14,343 bases of DNA from UBA1723 sp045642085 (GCA_045642085.1 JAZUIF010000097.1:1-14343), one strand, 5' to 3'. Positions 1-7,405 are shown, numbered from the stretch's first letter. The notes: a model not told the origin generated them from the sequence alone. Made by a program: numbers and translations.

Positions 1-20
1 TCATTAGTGTCCCGTTAAAA
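1..20 (+). repeat. Left terminal inverted repeat of the IS
   Basis: This reads TCATTAGTGTCCCGTTAAAA and matches the reverse complement of 1304-1323 at 15 of 20 positions. The repeat may start before base 1. Confidence 0.7.
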
Positions 21-35
21 TGGGACATATAAAAT

Positions 36-1199
36 TTAATCAAATAATCCCGGAATAATGGGAATAAATAGATCTTTGACATCGTTGAAATTAGTCTTAT
101 CAAACAGGTCACGTAAGTGTGTCTTGTCTGTCAATGAGATGCTAAGAATCTGCAAAACCTCGTAAGTAGAGCGCTTTAATTGCATGTCATGCTGGACAAT
201 GGCAACAAGGCAGTAAGTGATTATGGCAACACTGATCTGAATGCGTACCGCATTTTCTGTAGTTCCCCAAAATCTCTTGATTTTGAGATGTTGCTTGAGC
301 CACTTAAAGAACAGTTCAACAAGCCATCTCTTTTTGTATAGATTAGCGACATCCAAAGCAGAAATATGTTTTGCATTTGTCAGAAAAGTGAACTCTCTGT
401 CATCTTCGTCATCATAAAAACGAATGAGTCTAAAACTCTCAGGATATTTCTTCTCGGAAAGATAGCCTGTAAGTTTTACTTCTGCATCTGTCAAAACATT
501 CTTTGGCAACCTTCGTTTCCAATTGACAGTCTTGTACTTCAAATTGGTTTTGGCTCGAACCACAAAGAAAGAACTGGTGAGATGTATTCTATAGAGTTCT
601 TTGAATGAATCATAAGCTCTATCGAATATGTAATAAGCATTTGGCTCACAAGAAATTATCTGCATTGCCTTTGAATCATGTTTGGATGCTGTTGTCACAG
701 TATAAAAGGCAGGAATTTGAGCCTCAATGTCATATAGGACATGAGCTTTTACGCCACCTTTCCTGCTTCTAAACTTAGCCCATGGGAATGTGGAGAGACA
801 CAAAGGGATAGTTGTAGAATCGAAAGCGTATTTTCTTCCTGGTATTTCTATTATGTTGGTGGCACGTTTCTCGCATGCTTCCTTCATCATATAGAAAGCA
901 AAGTCTTCAAAGATCCTGTAGTCTCTGTTCTGATTGGCAGAGGCAAGAGTCGTTCTCGCAATAGGTTCTCGTCCAAGTCCCAAATGATACTGCTTTGCCC
1001 TATGGGCTTCAAATGCAACTATCAAATCTCTAAGACTCTCTCGATTACTAAGTTGTCCAAACATCATTGCCAATAACTGGTTCCAGCATGTAAAGTGTTT
1101 TACATAACGATTTCCTTCATACTTGCGAACATAGTTATTGAATTGTGTCCTGTTTAGAAATGCGGTAAGTTGAGAAAAAACGTATTTGTCTTGATTCAT
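36..1199 (-). CDS. IS4-family DDE transposase (DUF4372 + DDE_Tnp_1)
   Basis: This 387-residue protein catalyses cut-and-paste movement of the surrounding insertion sequence. The N-terminal ~75 residues (NQDKYVFSQL, RYVKHFTCWNQLLAMMFGQL) resemble the DUF4372 domain that precedes the catalytic core in many Bacteroidota IS4 transposases. The RNase H-like DDE core follows: D127 in YAFDSTTI, D193 in YIFDRAYD, and E295 within YKKRWLVELFFKWLK. The last stretch fits the IS4 signature Y-x2-R-x3-E-x6-K exactly (Y288, R291, E295, K302). Length is normal for the family and there is no stop or frameshift. The ATG at 1199 lies just downstream of a TAnnTTTG promoter box, which supports this start. The stop codon sits only about 15 bases inside the left inverted repeat. 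Confidence 0.92.
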   Translation of the reverse strand: MNQDKYVFSQLTAFLNRTQFNNYVRKYEGNRYVKHFTCWNQLLAMMFGQLSNRESLRDLIVAFEAHRAKQYHLGLGREPIARTTLASANQNRDYRIFEDFAFYMMKEACEKRATNIIEIPGRKYAFDSTTIPLCLSTFPWAKFRSRKGGVKAHVLYDIEAQIPAFYTVTTASKHDSKAMQIISCEPNAYYIFDRAYDSFKELYRIHLTSSFFVVRAKTNLKYKTVNWKRRLPKNVLTDAEVKLTGYLSEKKYPESFRLIRFYDDEDDREFTFLTNAKHISALDVANLYKKRWLVELFFKWLKQHLKIKRFWGTTENAVRIQISVAIITYCLVAIVQHDMQLKRSTYEVLQILSISLTDKTHLRDLFDKTNFNDVKDLFIPIIPGLFD

Positions 1200-1219
1200 A
1201 TGCAGCTATCATTTAGCCA

Positions 1220-1227
1220 CAAATGTA
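1220..1227 (-). promoter_or_regulatory. Probable -7 promoter box of the transposase
   Basis: The minus strand reads TACATTTG, a full match to the Bacteroidetes -7 consensus TAnnTTTG. It lies 21 bases before the transposase ATG, implying a very short leader. I see no good -33 TTTG at the expected distance, so the promoter may be weak. Confidence 0.45.
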
Positions 1228-1303
1228 TGAATTCAAATCCGTTTCATTTAAAAATACCGTCTAATAGACTATATTTCAATTATTTCAAAGAACTTTTTGT
1301 TCA

Positions 1304-1323
1304 CTTTTACGGGACGGTAGTGA
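1304..1323 (-). repeat. Right terminal inverted repeat of the IS
   Basis: Read on the minus strand this is TCACTACCGTCCCGTAAAAG, the partner of the left repeat at 1-20. The strongest conserved block is GTCCCGT. The base of the last paired position, 1323, is the outermost that can be compared in this window. Confidence 0.7.
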
Positions 1324-1389
1324 TTTTATTTGATTAATGATTTTCAAATTTAGTTCATTTCCAACAGATTGAGTTTCTGCGGTATGTTG

Positions 1390-2034
1390 TTAGTACCAAT
1401 TATAGTACAGTTCAGTGCTATCATTAGAAATTGTTATACCGAATTTCTCTGAGTCTCCATCAATGCAATGCAACCAGTCTATATTATCTTGGTGTTCAAT
1501 GACATGAGGTGCATCAAGCAATTCATTTACATAGTAATCCATAATCCATTTAAAATTGTTGCTTTCCTTTTTGAACCAGTCTATAAGTTCCTTTTCGTTC
1601 TTCCAACTCTCTTTAGAAGTGTTGTATGCAATCAAATTGAAATTTTGCCAAGCAGGAACACACCCGTTATCGCTACAGCCTCCGTGTCTTATGATTTTGC
1701 ATTTATAACCTTCGGCTGAAGTGTACATTAATTCGTATTTTGATTGGCTTATAAGTCTGTCGGAATAGTTTTTACTATTAATCTGAATGTCTTCCACTGG
1801 TATTTTGAAGCAGTCATCAGTAGAATCGTCAATACTTGACAGGTCGTGTTCGTCAGTAATTTCTATTTCATGAGCCTTCACACTATTTGACAACGTGTCT
1901 GATATTTTGGTTGTACTGTCTATTATACTCGTACTATAGTTTGTTTCTGTTTGCTCTTTGGAAATTGTAACGTTAGAGCATGCAGACATCAGAAATATAC
2001 TGCAAATAATAGCAGATAATTTAATTTTATTCAT
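1390..2034 (-). CDS. Putative lipoprotein of unknown function
   Basis: I do not recognise this family. From the ATG at 2034 the product has 214 residues and begins MNKIKLSAIICSIFLMSACS: two lysines, a hydrophobic stretch and a lipobox-like ending with the acceptor cysteine at residue 19. It should therefore be exported and lipid-anchored. An ATG four codons upstream (2046) is possible but gives a less typical signal peptide. The mature part opens with a Ser/Thr-rich, probably disordered stretch of about 50 residues, followed by an acidic segment and a compact C-terminal region with three closely spaced cysteines (KCKII, GGCSDNGC) and many aromatic residues. It stands alone between the IS and a divergent gene. 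No promoter or terminator is obvious. Confidence 0.75.
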   Translation of the reverse strand: MNKIKLSAIICSIFLMSACSNVTISKEQTETNYSTSIIDSTTKISDTLSNSVKAHEIEITDEHDLSSIDDSTDDCFKIPVEDIQINSKNYSDRLISQSKYELMYTSAEGYKCKIIRHGGCSDNGCVPAWQNFNLIAYNTSKESWKNEKELIDWFKKESNNFKWIMDYYVNELLDAPHVIEHQDNIDWLHCIDGDSEKFGITISNDSTELYYNWY

Positions 2035-2225
2035 TATAAAGACCATTAATTATGAAAATATTTTAATCAAAATCCTGACACATAAGGTTCACGGATTCCC
2101 AGATGTCATTATTATTTACATAAATTTAAGTGTTTAATATAACATTGGATTTTGACAAAGATAAGAATAAAGAACGAATTTCCAACAAATGAAAACATCT
2201 GCCACCATTTTGCACATCTCTTCCC

Positions 2226-2233
2226 TATCTTCG
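2226..2233 (+). promoter_or_regulatory. Possible -7 promoter box of the DUF2493 gene
   Basis: TATCTTCG differs by one base from TAnnTTTG and lies 21 bases before the ATG at 2255. No well-spaced -33 TTTG is seen; a TTTG at 2209-2212 is too close. If used, transcription would start near 2240, which argues against a start codon at the upstream ATG at 2189. Confidence 0.35.
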
Positions 2234-2254
2234 CAACAAAAAACTTATTTCATT

Positions 2255-2617
2255 ATGAAAGTAGCAATTGTAGGAAGCAGAACATTTAATGATTACAACA
2301 AGTTGCAGGAGTTTATTAATGTAGTCTGCGAAAGAGAGAATATAGTAATCGACACAATCGTAAGCGGTGGAGCAATCGGAGCTGACCGTCTAGGTGAACG
2401 ATATGCAAAGGATTATGGCATACCCACCGTCGTCTTCCTAGCAGAATGGAACAAATATGGCAAGCGGGCTGGAATCATTAGAAATGTGCAGATTATCGAG
2501 AATTGCGACGTCTGCTTTGCCTTTTGGGATGGAGAGTCGCATGGCACGAAACATGATATTGAATTGTGCGAGAAAATGAAGAAGAAATGTTTCATTTATT
2601 ATTTTGAGGAAGAATAA
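2255..2617 (+). CDS. DUF2493 / YspA-type SLOG family protein
   Basis: This small 120-residue cytosolic protein belongs to the SLOG superfamily of Rossmann-like folds (DUF2493, 'YspA, cpYpsA-related'), thought to bind nucleotides or related ligands; its own function is unknown. Visible hallmarks are the N-terminal strand and loop KVAIVGSRTF, the glycine-rich SGGAIGADRLGERYA in the middle, and the C-terminal YGKRAGIIRN, followed by FWDGESHGTKHDIELC. The frame is open from 2189, but the family starts at MKVAIVGSR, and a promoter-like box lies between the two ATGs, so I chose 2255. It lies 119 bases upstream of parA in the same direction, but parA has its own promoter. SLOG proteins occur both as household enzymes and in phage or conflict contexts; nothing here shows which applies. 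Confidence 0.85.
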   Translation: MKVAIVGSRTFNDYNKLQEFINVVCERENIVIDTIVSGGAIGADRLGERYAKDYGIPTVVFLAEWNKYGKRAGIIRNVQIIENCDVCFAFWDGESHGTKHDIELCEKMKKKCFIYYFEEE

Positions 2618-2688
2618 ATAAGTAGTGCAAAAACAAAAACTTAAGACAATAAAGCGACAAAGAATTAATGATAATAAAAAAAACTCAC

Positions 2689-2696
2689 TATATTTG
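2689..2696 (+). promoter_or_regulatory. -7 promoter box of the parAB operon
   Basis: TATATTTG is an exact match to the Bacteroidetes TAnnTTTG box and is followed by GCGAAG. The transcript would begin near 2703, so the open frame beginning at 2668 cannot be the real parA start; the ATG at 2737 fits. The -33 region is only weakly conserved. Confidence 0.6.
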
Positions 2697-2736
2697 CGAA
2701 GAAAAAAGATTTAGAATTTTACATAACAAAGAATTT

Positions 2737-3528
2737 ATGGGCAAAATCATAGCAGTAGTTAATCAAAAAGGTGGTGTTGGTAAAACAACAACGACTGTGA
2801 ACTTGGGTGCTTGTTTGGCTTCGCTTGACAAGAAGGTTCTTATAATTGATGCGGACCCTCAGGCTAATGCCTCTTCTGGATTAGGATTGGACATCTCTGG
2901 ACTTAGCAACACTATATACGAATGTATGTTGGACGGTGCTGATCCAAAAGAAGGTGTGCAGAACACTAATCTTGAGTGCTTGAAGATTTTGCCTTCTCAT
3001 ATTGATCTTGTTGGTGCTGAAATCGAGCTTCTTCAGGTGGAGGAAAGAGAGAGTGTCTTGAAGAAGGTGCTTGCCGGAATCAAGAACGACTATGACTATA
3101 TTCTTATCGACTGTTCTCCTTCACTTGGTATGGTTACTGTTAATGCCCTAACAGCTGCCGACTCTGTGCTTATTCCTGTTCAGGCTGAGTATTTCGCTCT
3201 TGAGGGTATCGCTAAGTTGGTGAATACTATGCAGATTGTGAAGAAGAAACTAAATCCATCTCTTCAGATCGAAGGATTCCTTATTACTATGTACGATCCA
3301 CGCGCAAGATTGGGCCGTCAGGTTATCGAGGAGATCACTCGCTACTTCGGTGAGATGACATTCCAGACTGTAATCAATAGAAATGTGAAGTTGGCAGAGG
3401 CTCCAAGCTTCGGTCAAAGCATTATTGAATATGATATTGAAAGTAAGGGTGCTCAGAACTATATGCAGTTCACTCAGGAGTTCCTTGCTCGCAACGCATC
3501 TAAAACCTATTCCGGAGAACTTAAATAA
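2737..3528 (+). CDS. parA: ParA/Soj-type chromosome partitioning ATPase
   Basis: This 263-residue ATPase works with ParB in chromosome origin segregation: ATP-bound dimers coat the nucleoid and are released by ParB. The deviant Walker A is QKGGVGKTT (signature lysine K11 and K16), Walker A' is IIDADPQAN (D38, D40), and Walker B is ILIDCSPSLG (D125). The C-terminal part is typical of short, chromosomal Soj-like ParA without an N-terminal helix-turn-helix domain. The frame extends 23 codons upstream, but that piece overlaps the promoter, and MGKIIAVVNQKGG is the usual family start. parB begins 6 bases after the stop. The call is firm; the chromosomal rather than plasmid role is inferred from the operon partners. 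Confidence 0.96.
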   Translation: MGKIIAVVNQKGGVGKTTTTVNLGACLASLDKKVLIIDADPQANASSGLGLDISGLSNTIYECMLDGADPKEGVQNTNLECLKILPSHIDLVGAEIELLQVEERESVLKKVLAGIKNDYDYILIDCSPSLGMVTVNALTAADSVLIPVQAEYFALEGIAKLVNTMQIVKKKLNPSLQIEGFLITMYDPRARLGRQVIEEITRYFGEMTFQTVINRNVKLAEAPSFGQSIIEYDIESKGAQNYMQFTQEFLARNASKTYSGELK

Positions 3529-3534
3529 CATCTG

Positions 3535-4479
3535 ATGCTTAACAACAATAAAAATAATAAGTTTAAGCCTGGAGGCTTAGGTAAAGGTCTTGGAGCTCTT
3601 TTGGGCGACAAGAATATGACCGAGGAAAAACAGGCTGAAGTTGAAGAAAAAATTGAAAATCTAAAAGGGTCTTCTTCTCTTGAGGAGATCTCTTTAGATC
3701 TAATAGAAGCGAATCCTGATCAGCCTCGACGCGAGTTCGACTCGGAGAAGATGCAGGAGCTTGCCGATTCCATCAAGCAGATTGGTGTAATCCAGGCAAT
3801 CACTGTACGCAAGGTTGGCGATAAATATCAGATTATTTCTGGTGAGCGACGTTACAGAGCATCCAAACTTGCTGGTTTAACTACAATTCCAGCCTACGTC
3901 AAAGATGTCAACGAGACTGTGATGCAGGAGATGGCTCTTGTGGAGAATATCCAGAGAGAGGATTTGAATGCAGTGGAAATTGCTATGGCTTACCAGAATT
4001 TGATGCAGGTCGGCGACTATACTCAGGAGCAGGTCAGCGAGAGAGTCGGAAAGAACAGATCGACTGTCACTAACTACCTTCGTATTCTTCGTCTTCCAGC
4101 TCCAGTTCAAGTCGGCTTGAAAGAACGCAAAATCGAGATGGGACATGCCCGTGCCCTACTTGGTCTTGAAGATGAGAATGAGATTATTCAGGCTTATCAG
4201 AAAGTGTCGAGAGACTGTATGTCTGTAAGAAAGACTGAGCAGATGGTTCAGGACATGAAGGCTAAGAAGTTTGATGAGTCGGAAAGCCCTGTGAAGAATA
4301 CAAAACAGTTGCCGGAAGAGTACGAAATATTAAAAAATAAATTGCAGAAAATCTTCAATGTGAAATCTGATTTGGTTCGCAACAGCAAAGGAGCTGGAAA
4401 GATCACTATCCCATTTGGAAGTGATGATGAACTAGAAAAGATCATGGAAACATTGGATAGCATCAAGAGAGGAGAATAA
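3535..4479 (+). CDS. parB: ParB/Spo0J-type centromere-binding CTPase
   Basis: ParB binds parS sites near the origin, spreads as a CTP-dependent clamp and stimulates ParA. The 314-residue protein opens with the usual GGLGKGLGALLGDKN tail, the likely ParA-stimulating segment. The ParB N-domain follows (about 50-140): NPDQPRREF at 60-68, the CTP-binding GERRYRASKLAGL at 103-115, and VENIQREDLN at 136-145. A helix-turn-helix domain lies near 163-184 (YTQEQVSERVGKNRSTVTNYLRIL) and a C-terminal dimerisation region near 260-310. All expected blocks are present and length is normal. The start 6 bases after parA is preferred to the internal ATG at 3616 because the conserved N-terminal tail lies before it. 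I found no convincing parS within the window, so ParB must act on sites elsewhere. Confidence 0.96.
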   Translation: MLNNNKNNKFKPGGLGKGLGALLGDKNMTEEKQAEVEEKIENLKGSSSLEEISLDLIEANPDQPRREFDSEKMQELADSIKQIGVIQAITVRKVGDKYQIISGERRYRASKLAGLTTIPAYVKDVNETVMQEMALVENIQREDLNAVEIAMAYQNLMQVGDYTQEQVSERVGKNRSTVTNYLRILRLPAPVQVGLKERKIEMGHARALLGLEDENEIIQAYQKVSRDCMSVRKTEQMVQDMKAKKFDESESPVKNTKQLPEEYEILKNKLQKIFNVKSDLVRNSKGAGKITIPFGSDDELEKIMETLDSIKRGE

Positions 4480-4480
4480 G

Positions 4481-5284
4481 TTGGAACCAACTAAAAAAAT
4501 ATTAATCTCACTTTTATTTGTCATTGCGAATTGCATTAATGCTTTTTGCAATGATTCTCTTGTTGTCGTTGGCGAAGAAGCCGCTATAAAAGCTGACAGT
4601 GTTTATTCGCAAGCGAAAACTGGCTTGGATAGTGTAAAAACTATAAATGAGTCATTTGAAGCATTTGACAGCACTATGATTTCCGATAGTTCTGTTATTC
4701 ACTTTGAGGCTAATAATAATGAGGTTGCAACTCCAAAGCAAAAAAAATCAAGAAAGAGAGACTACGAAGAATATTGGATGCCAAATCCAACAAAGGCAAT
4801 GTGGCTATCTCTTCTACTTCCTGGTGCGGGACAGATCTACAACAGATCTTATTGGAAAGTACCATTGATTTATGGACTGGGTGTAGGCAGCTTTTATGTT
4901 GTGTCTTTCCAAGGACGAATGTATAAAGAATACTCTTCAGCCTATTATTCATTGGTAGATAATGACCCTATGACCAATGATTTTAATCCAATTTTTGAAG
5001 GATTAGGTAATGTGGATGATAGTTGGAAAAAGACTGTGCTTGAGCGAAAGATGAACACATACAGAAGATACAGAGACATGTGTATTTTCGCTTCAGTATT
5101 GCTTTATGTCGGAAATGCTTTGGATGCTTTTGTCGACGCTCATCTTTATGATTTTTCCATCTCTGAGGATTTATCGCTTAATATTAGACCAGAAATAAAA
5201 CACGACGAAAATTTTGCAACAGTGAGAGGTTCACAGCAATCGCTTGGATTGAAACTCACGTTGAATTTTGGAAACAGAAAATAA
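4481..5284 (+). CDS. DUF5683 membrane protein, third gene of the parAB operon (TTG start)
   Basis: This 267-residue protein fits the DUF5683 family of Bacteroidota, whose function is unknown. A Sec signal or anchor occupies about residues 1-24 (KKILISLLFVIANCINAF), followed by a Ser/Asp-rich, probably extended region to about 98. The family core YWMPNPTKAMWLSLLLPGAGQIYNRSYWKVPLIYG comes next, with a hydrophobic segment near 126-144 and another near 199-216; the C-terminus ends in strand-like LGLKLTLNF. The start is TTG at 4481, one base after the parB stop. No in-frame ATG exists between an upstream stop at 4433-4435 and residue 66, so TTG is effectively forced if the signal sequence is real. 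One base separates its stop from the next gene, so it is almost certainly co-transcribed with parAB and the transglycosylase. Confidence 0.85.
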   Translation: MEPTKKILISLLFVIANCINAFCNDSLVVVGEEAAIKADSVYSQAKTGLDSVKTINESFEAFDSTMISDSSVIHFEANNNEVATPKQKKSRKRDYEEYWMPNPTKAMWLSLLLPGAGQIYNRSYWKVPLIYGLGVGSFYVVSFQGRMYKEYSSAYYSLVDNDPMTNDFNPIFEGLGNVDDSWKKTVLERKMNTYRRYRDMCIFASVLLYVGNALDAFVDAHLYDFSISEDLSLNIRPEIKHDENFATVRGSQQSLGLKLTLNFGNRK

Positions 5285-5285
5285 A

Positions 5286-6644
5286 ATGATCAAGAAATTT
5301 ATTTCCGTAGTTGCGGCAGTTACCTTCAGCTCTTTTTTAAGTTATACATACGCTGCGACAAATAATAATGCTGGTGAAGAGGCAGTTGAGACGGAAGAAA
5401 CTGAAACAGAAGAGGAAGATGATACTTTATCCCTTCCTGTCGACTCAATAATCGCGCAAAAAGACTCCGTAGAATGTGATGAGATTAAGGATGTCGCTTG
5501 TCTACATGTGCCAGAGGCAATGGAAATCAGTTTGGATAGTCTTATCAGTGCTTATCGAAAGAATTATCTGAAGTCTGACTGTGAAACAGATTCTATAGGT
5601 GAGGTTTTGGCGGATAGTGTCTATATCGAGAGATTGAAGGCTATACCGTCAATCATGGAGATGAACTATAACAGTATTGTCAAAAGATACATTGAGCTTT
5701 ACACTGTCAAGAAGAGAAAACAGGTTGAGTATATGCTTGGAATAGGCAAATACTACTTCCCTATTTTCGAGGATGTGCTTGACGCAGAGCAGATGCCAAT
5801 CGAGTTGAAGTATCTTCCTGTGATTGAGTCGGCATTAAATCCACGAGCATTCTCAAGAGCCGGAGCTTCTGGTTTGTGGCAGTTCATGTTCTCAACTGGA
5901 AAAATGTATGGTCTTGATGGAAACAGCCTTGTGGATGATCGTCGTGACCCATTCAAAGCAACACATGCAGCAGCTAAATATTTGAAGAATCTATATGGAA
6001 TCTATGGAGATTGGTCGCTTGTGATCGCTGCTTACAACTGTGGACCAGGTAATGTGAATAAGGCTATACGTCGTTCTGGAGGCAAGAAAGATTATTGGGC
6101 AATCTACCCTTTCCTACCGAAAGAGACACGTGGATATGTACCTGCATTTATTGCAGCGACATATACTATGACTTATTACGCGGAGCATAAGATTTGTCCA
6201 GCTAATATTCAATTCCCTCTTGCCTGCGACACTGTTCATACTAACAAACGTATGAGTCTACAGCAGATTGCAGCCATCTTAGGACAGGATATTGAGATGC
6301 TAAGAAATTTGAATCCTCAGTATAGACGCGATATCATCCCTGGTTCAAAGGATTACACCGTTTGCTTGCCAAGTTCAGCAGTCAACGGATTTATCGAGCA
6401 TCAGGACACTATCTGCAACTATAAGAAAGAGGAGCTTTGTCCACAGCGTATACAGGTTGAGCCAGCCTACGGTAAAGGTTATGCTTATGGTGGACCAGCT
6501 AAAGGCGGAGTTTACAGAGTGCGTCAGGGAGATACTTTAGGTGCTATTGCAAAACGCAATAGAGTTACAGTCGCACAAATCAAGAAATGGAATAATCTTC
6601 GTTCAGATAGATTGTCGATTGGACAAAGATTGATCGTAAGATAA
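5286..6644 (+). CDS. mltD: Secreted lytic transglycosylase, MltD-like (SLT + LysM)
   Basis: This enzyme should cleave peptidoglycan between MurNAc and GlcNAc with formation of 1,6-anhydroMurNAc, in the periplasm. The 452-residue product starts with a Sec signal peptide (MIKKFISVVAAVTFSSFLSYTYAA) without a lipobox cysteine, then an acidic Glu/Thr run. The SLT/GH23 domain spans about 150-300: catalytic E181 in LPVIESALNPRAFS, GASGLWQFM at 192-200, and AAYNCGPGNV at 248-257. A degenerate LysM-like segment (about 316-360) and a clear C-terminal LysM (about 409-452, YRVRQGDTLGAIAKRN) bind glycan. I chose the ATG one base after the preceding stop; one 18 bases earlier would overlap that gene and weaken the signal peptide. 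It is the last gene of the operon, followed by a terminator. Unlike E. coli MltD it is probably not a lipoprotein. Confidence 0.93.
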   Translation: MIKKFISVVAAVTFSSFLSYTYAATNNNAGEEAVETEETETEEEDDTLSLPVDSIIAQKDSVECDEIKDVACLHVPEAMEISLDSLISAYRKNYLKSDCETDSIGEVLADSVYIERLKAIPSIMEMNYNSIVKRYIELYTVKKRKQVEYMLGIGKYYFPIFEDVLDAEQMPIELKYLPVIESALNPRAFSRAGASGLWQFMFSTGKMYGLDGNSLVDDRRDPFKATHAAAKYLKNLYGIYGDWSLVIAAYNCGPGNVNKAIRRSGGKKDYWAIYPFLPKETRGYVPAFIAATYTMTYYAEHKICPANIQFPLACDTVHTNKRMSLQQIAAILGQDIEMLRNLNPQYRRDIIPGSKDYTVCLPSSAVNGFIEHQDTICNYKKEELCPQRIQVEPAYGKGYAYGGPAKGGVYRVRQGDTLGAIAKRNRVTVAQIKKWNNLRSDRLSIGQRLIVR

Positions 6645-6664
6645 ATGAGATAACATTATATATT

Positions 6665-6691
6665 AGACGGGGCATGTCCCCGTCTTTTTTT
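6665..6691 (+). terminator. Intrinsic terminator of the parAB-mltD operon
   Basis: AGACGGGG and CCCCGTCT form a perfect 8-bp stem around the 5-base loop CATGT, followed by seven T. It begins 20 bases after the mltD stop and lies in the short gap before the convergent Nudix gene. The minus-strand side lacks a T-run, so it acts mainly on the plus strand. Confidence 0.9.
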
Positions 6692-6693
6692 GT

Positions 6694-7104
6694 TTAATCC
6701 TTCTCCCCTATCATTGCTTCCATGATTCCGACATCAGCTGCTGCCCAATCAAGAGAGTTTAATTGAGATGTTGTGAGCCATTTATAATCGTTGTGCTCAT
6801 TCATTATGAAATGTCGACTTGAAACGGGAGTGCAGATATATGCAGCCATTGTAATACGGAAATCTGGATATTCATGATCAACTGTTATCAAATGCTTCTC
6901 AACTTTGATGTCCATCGACATCTCCTCACGAATCTCACGTCGTAATGCCTCTTCTGGAGTTTCACCTGGTTCAATTTTGCCTCCTGGAAACTCCCATTTG
7001 AAACTTGTGTATTCAAACCTCGTTTTGCCTCGTTGCATACAGAGAATCTCTCCATTATCAACAATAATTGCGGCTACAACTTGATGATGTTTCTTATTCT
7101 CCAT
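6694..7104 (-). CDS. MutT-like Nudix hydrolase
   Basis: Nudix hydrolases cleave nucleoside diphosphates linked to other groups. This 136-residue protein most resembles the MutT/8-oxo-dGTP type, which sanitises oxidised nucleotides, because of CMQRGKTRFEYTSFKWEFPGGKIEPGET. The Nudix box GX5EX7REUXEEXGU lies at 42-64 (G42, E48, R56, E57, E60, E61); the usual glycine near its end is serine (S63), while the metal-binding glutamates are intact. The ATG at 7104 is chosen over a TTG three codons upstream. It ends 2 bases from the T-tract of the convergent operon's terminator and seems to be a single-gene unit; its promoter is not evident. Exact substrate cannot be told from sequence. Confidence 0.9.
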   Translation of the reverse strand: MENKKHHQVVAAIIVDNGEILCMQRGKTRFEYTSFKWEFPGGKIEPGETPEEALRREIREEMSMDIKVEKHLITVDHEYPDFRITMAAYICTPVSSRHFIMNEHNDYKWLTTSQLNSLDWAAADVGIMEAMIGEKD

Positions 7105-7195
7105 AAAATTCAATAATTCATGTGTTTTACGATTGATTTCTATTTCTAAGTAAAAATATGAAAATTATAAATGAATATAAATAGAAAATTATATA

Positions 7196-7277
7196 CGAGT
7201 TGTCAAAACTCGCCTTTTTAATACGCTCATCCTCCCGACTCGCCTTGGTGGAAGAGTTAGGGCGTTCCGCCCTTAAC
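7196..7277. repeat. Intergenic palindromic segment, possibly REP-like
   Basis: The 301-base gene-free gap 7105-7405 holds this segment and a terminator further right. Two palindromes are visible. CGAGTT (7196-7201) pairs with AACTCG (7207-7212), followed by CC and five T. GTTAGGGCG (7256-7264) pairs with CGCCCTTAAC (7268-7277) around a TTC loop with one bulged base. They are joined by TCATCCTCCCGACTCGCCTTGG. The segment is richer in GC than the flanking AT-rich DNA. No coding potential is seen. It resembles short interspersed palindromic repeats, but whether it recurs in the genome cannot be judged here. Confidence 0.4.
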
Positions 7278-7347
7278 AATCCTCATTTTAGACAACAGAT
7301 ATACAAACGCCTCAAAATCTTGTGATACAATATTGGCAAATCTTTAT

Positions 7348-7383
7348 AAAAAAGGAACCAGCCAATTTAGACTGATTCCTTTT
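7348..7383 (-). terminator. Intrinsic terminator of the pdxJ unit
   Basis: On the minus strand AAAAGGAATCAG pairs with CTGGTTCCTTTT over 12 bp, with one U-G wobble and a 10-base loop, and ends in six U. It lies 23 bases after the stop of the TIM-barrel gene. The wobble makes a pair only in the minus-strand RNA (it is a C-A mismatch in the other), which supports this direction. Confidence 0.8.
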
Positions 7384-7405
7384 CAATATGATGTTTCTTA
7401 AAATT

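Larger units (their letters stand above)
1..1323 (-). mobile_element. IS4-family insertion sequence (left edge may lie outside window)
   Basis: One complete transposase gene is flanked by imperfect terminal inverted repeats at 1-20 and 1304-1323. They match at 15 of 20 positions, with a shared core GTCCCGT. Because the match continues to the first base of the window, the outer left end and any target duplication cannot be seen. The transposase is on the minus strand and fills nearly the whole element; about 100 bases between its start and the right repeat carry its promoter. The reading frame is full length with all catalytic residues, so the element may still be active. It does not interrupt a recognisable gene on its right side. 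The family call rests on the transposase; I cannot name the specific IS. Confidence 0.82.

Noticed and set aside
2668..2736. In-frame extension of ParA by 23 codons
   Set aside because: It overlaps a full TAnnTTTG promoter box, and the added residues are lysine-rich and unlike ParA N-termini.
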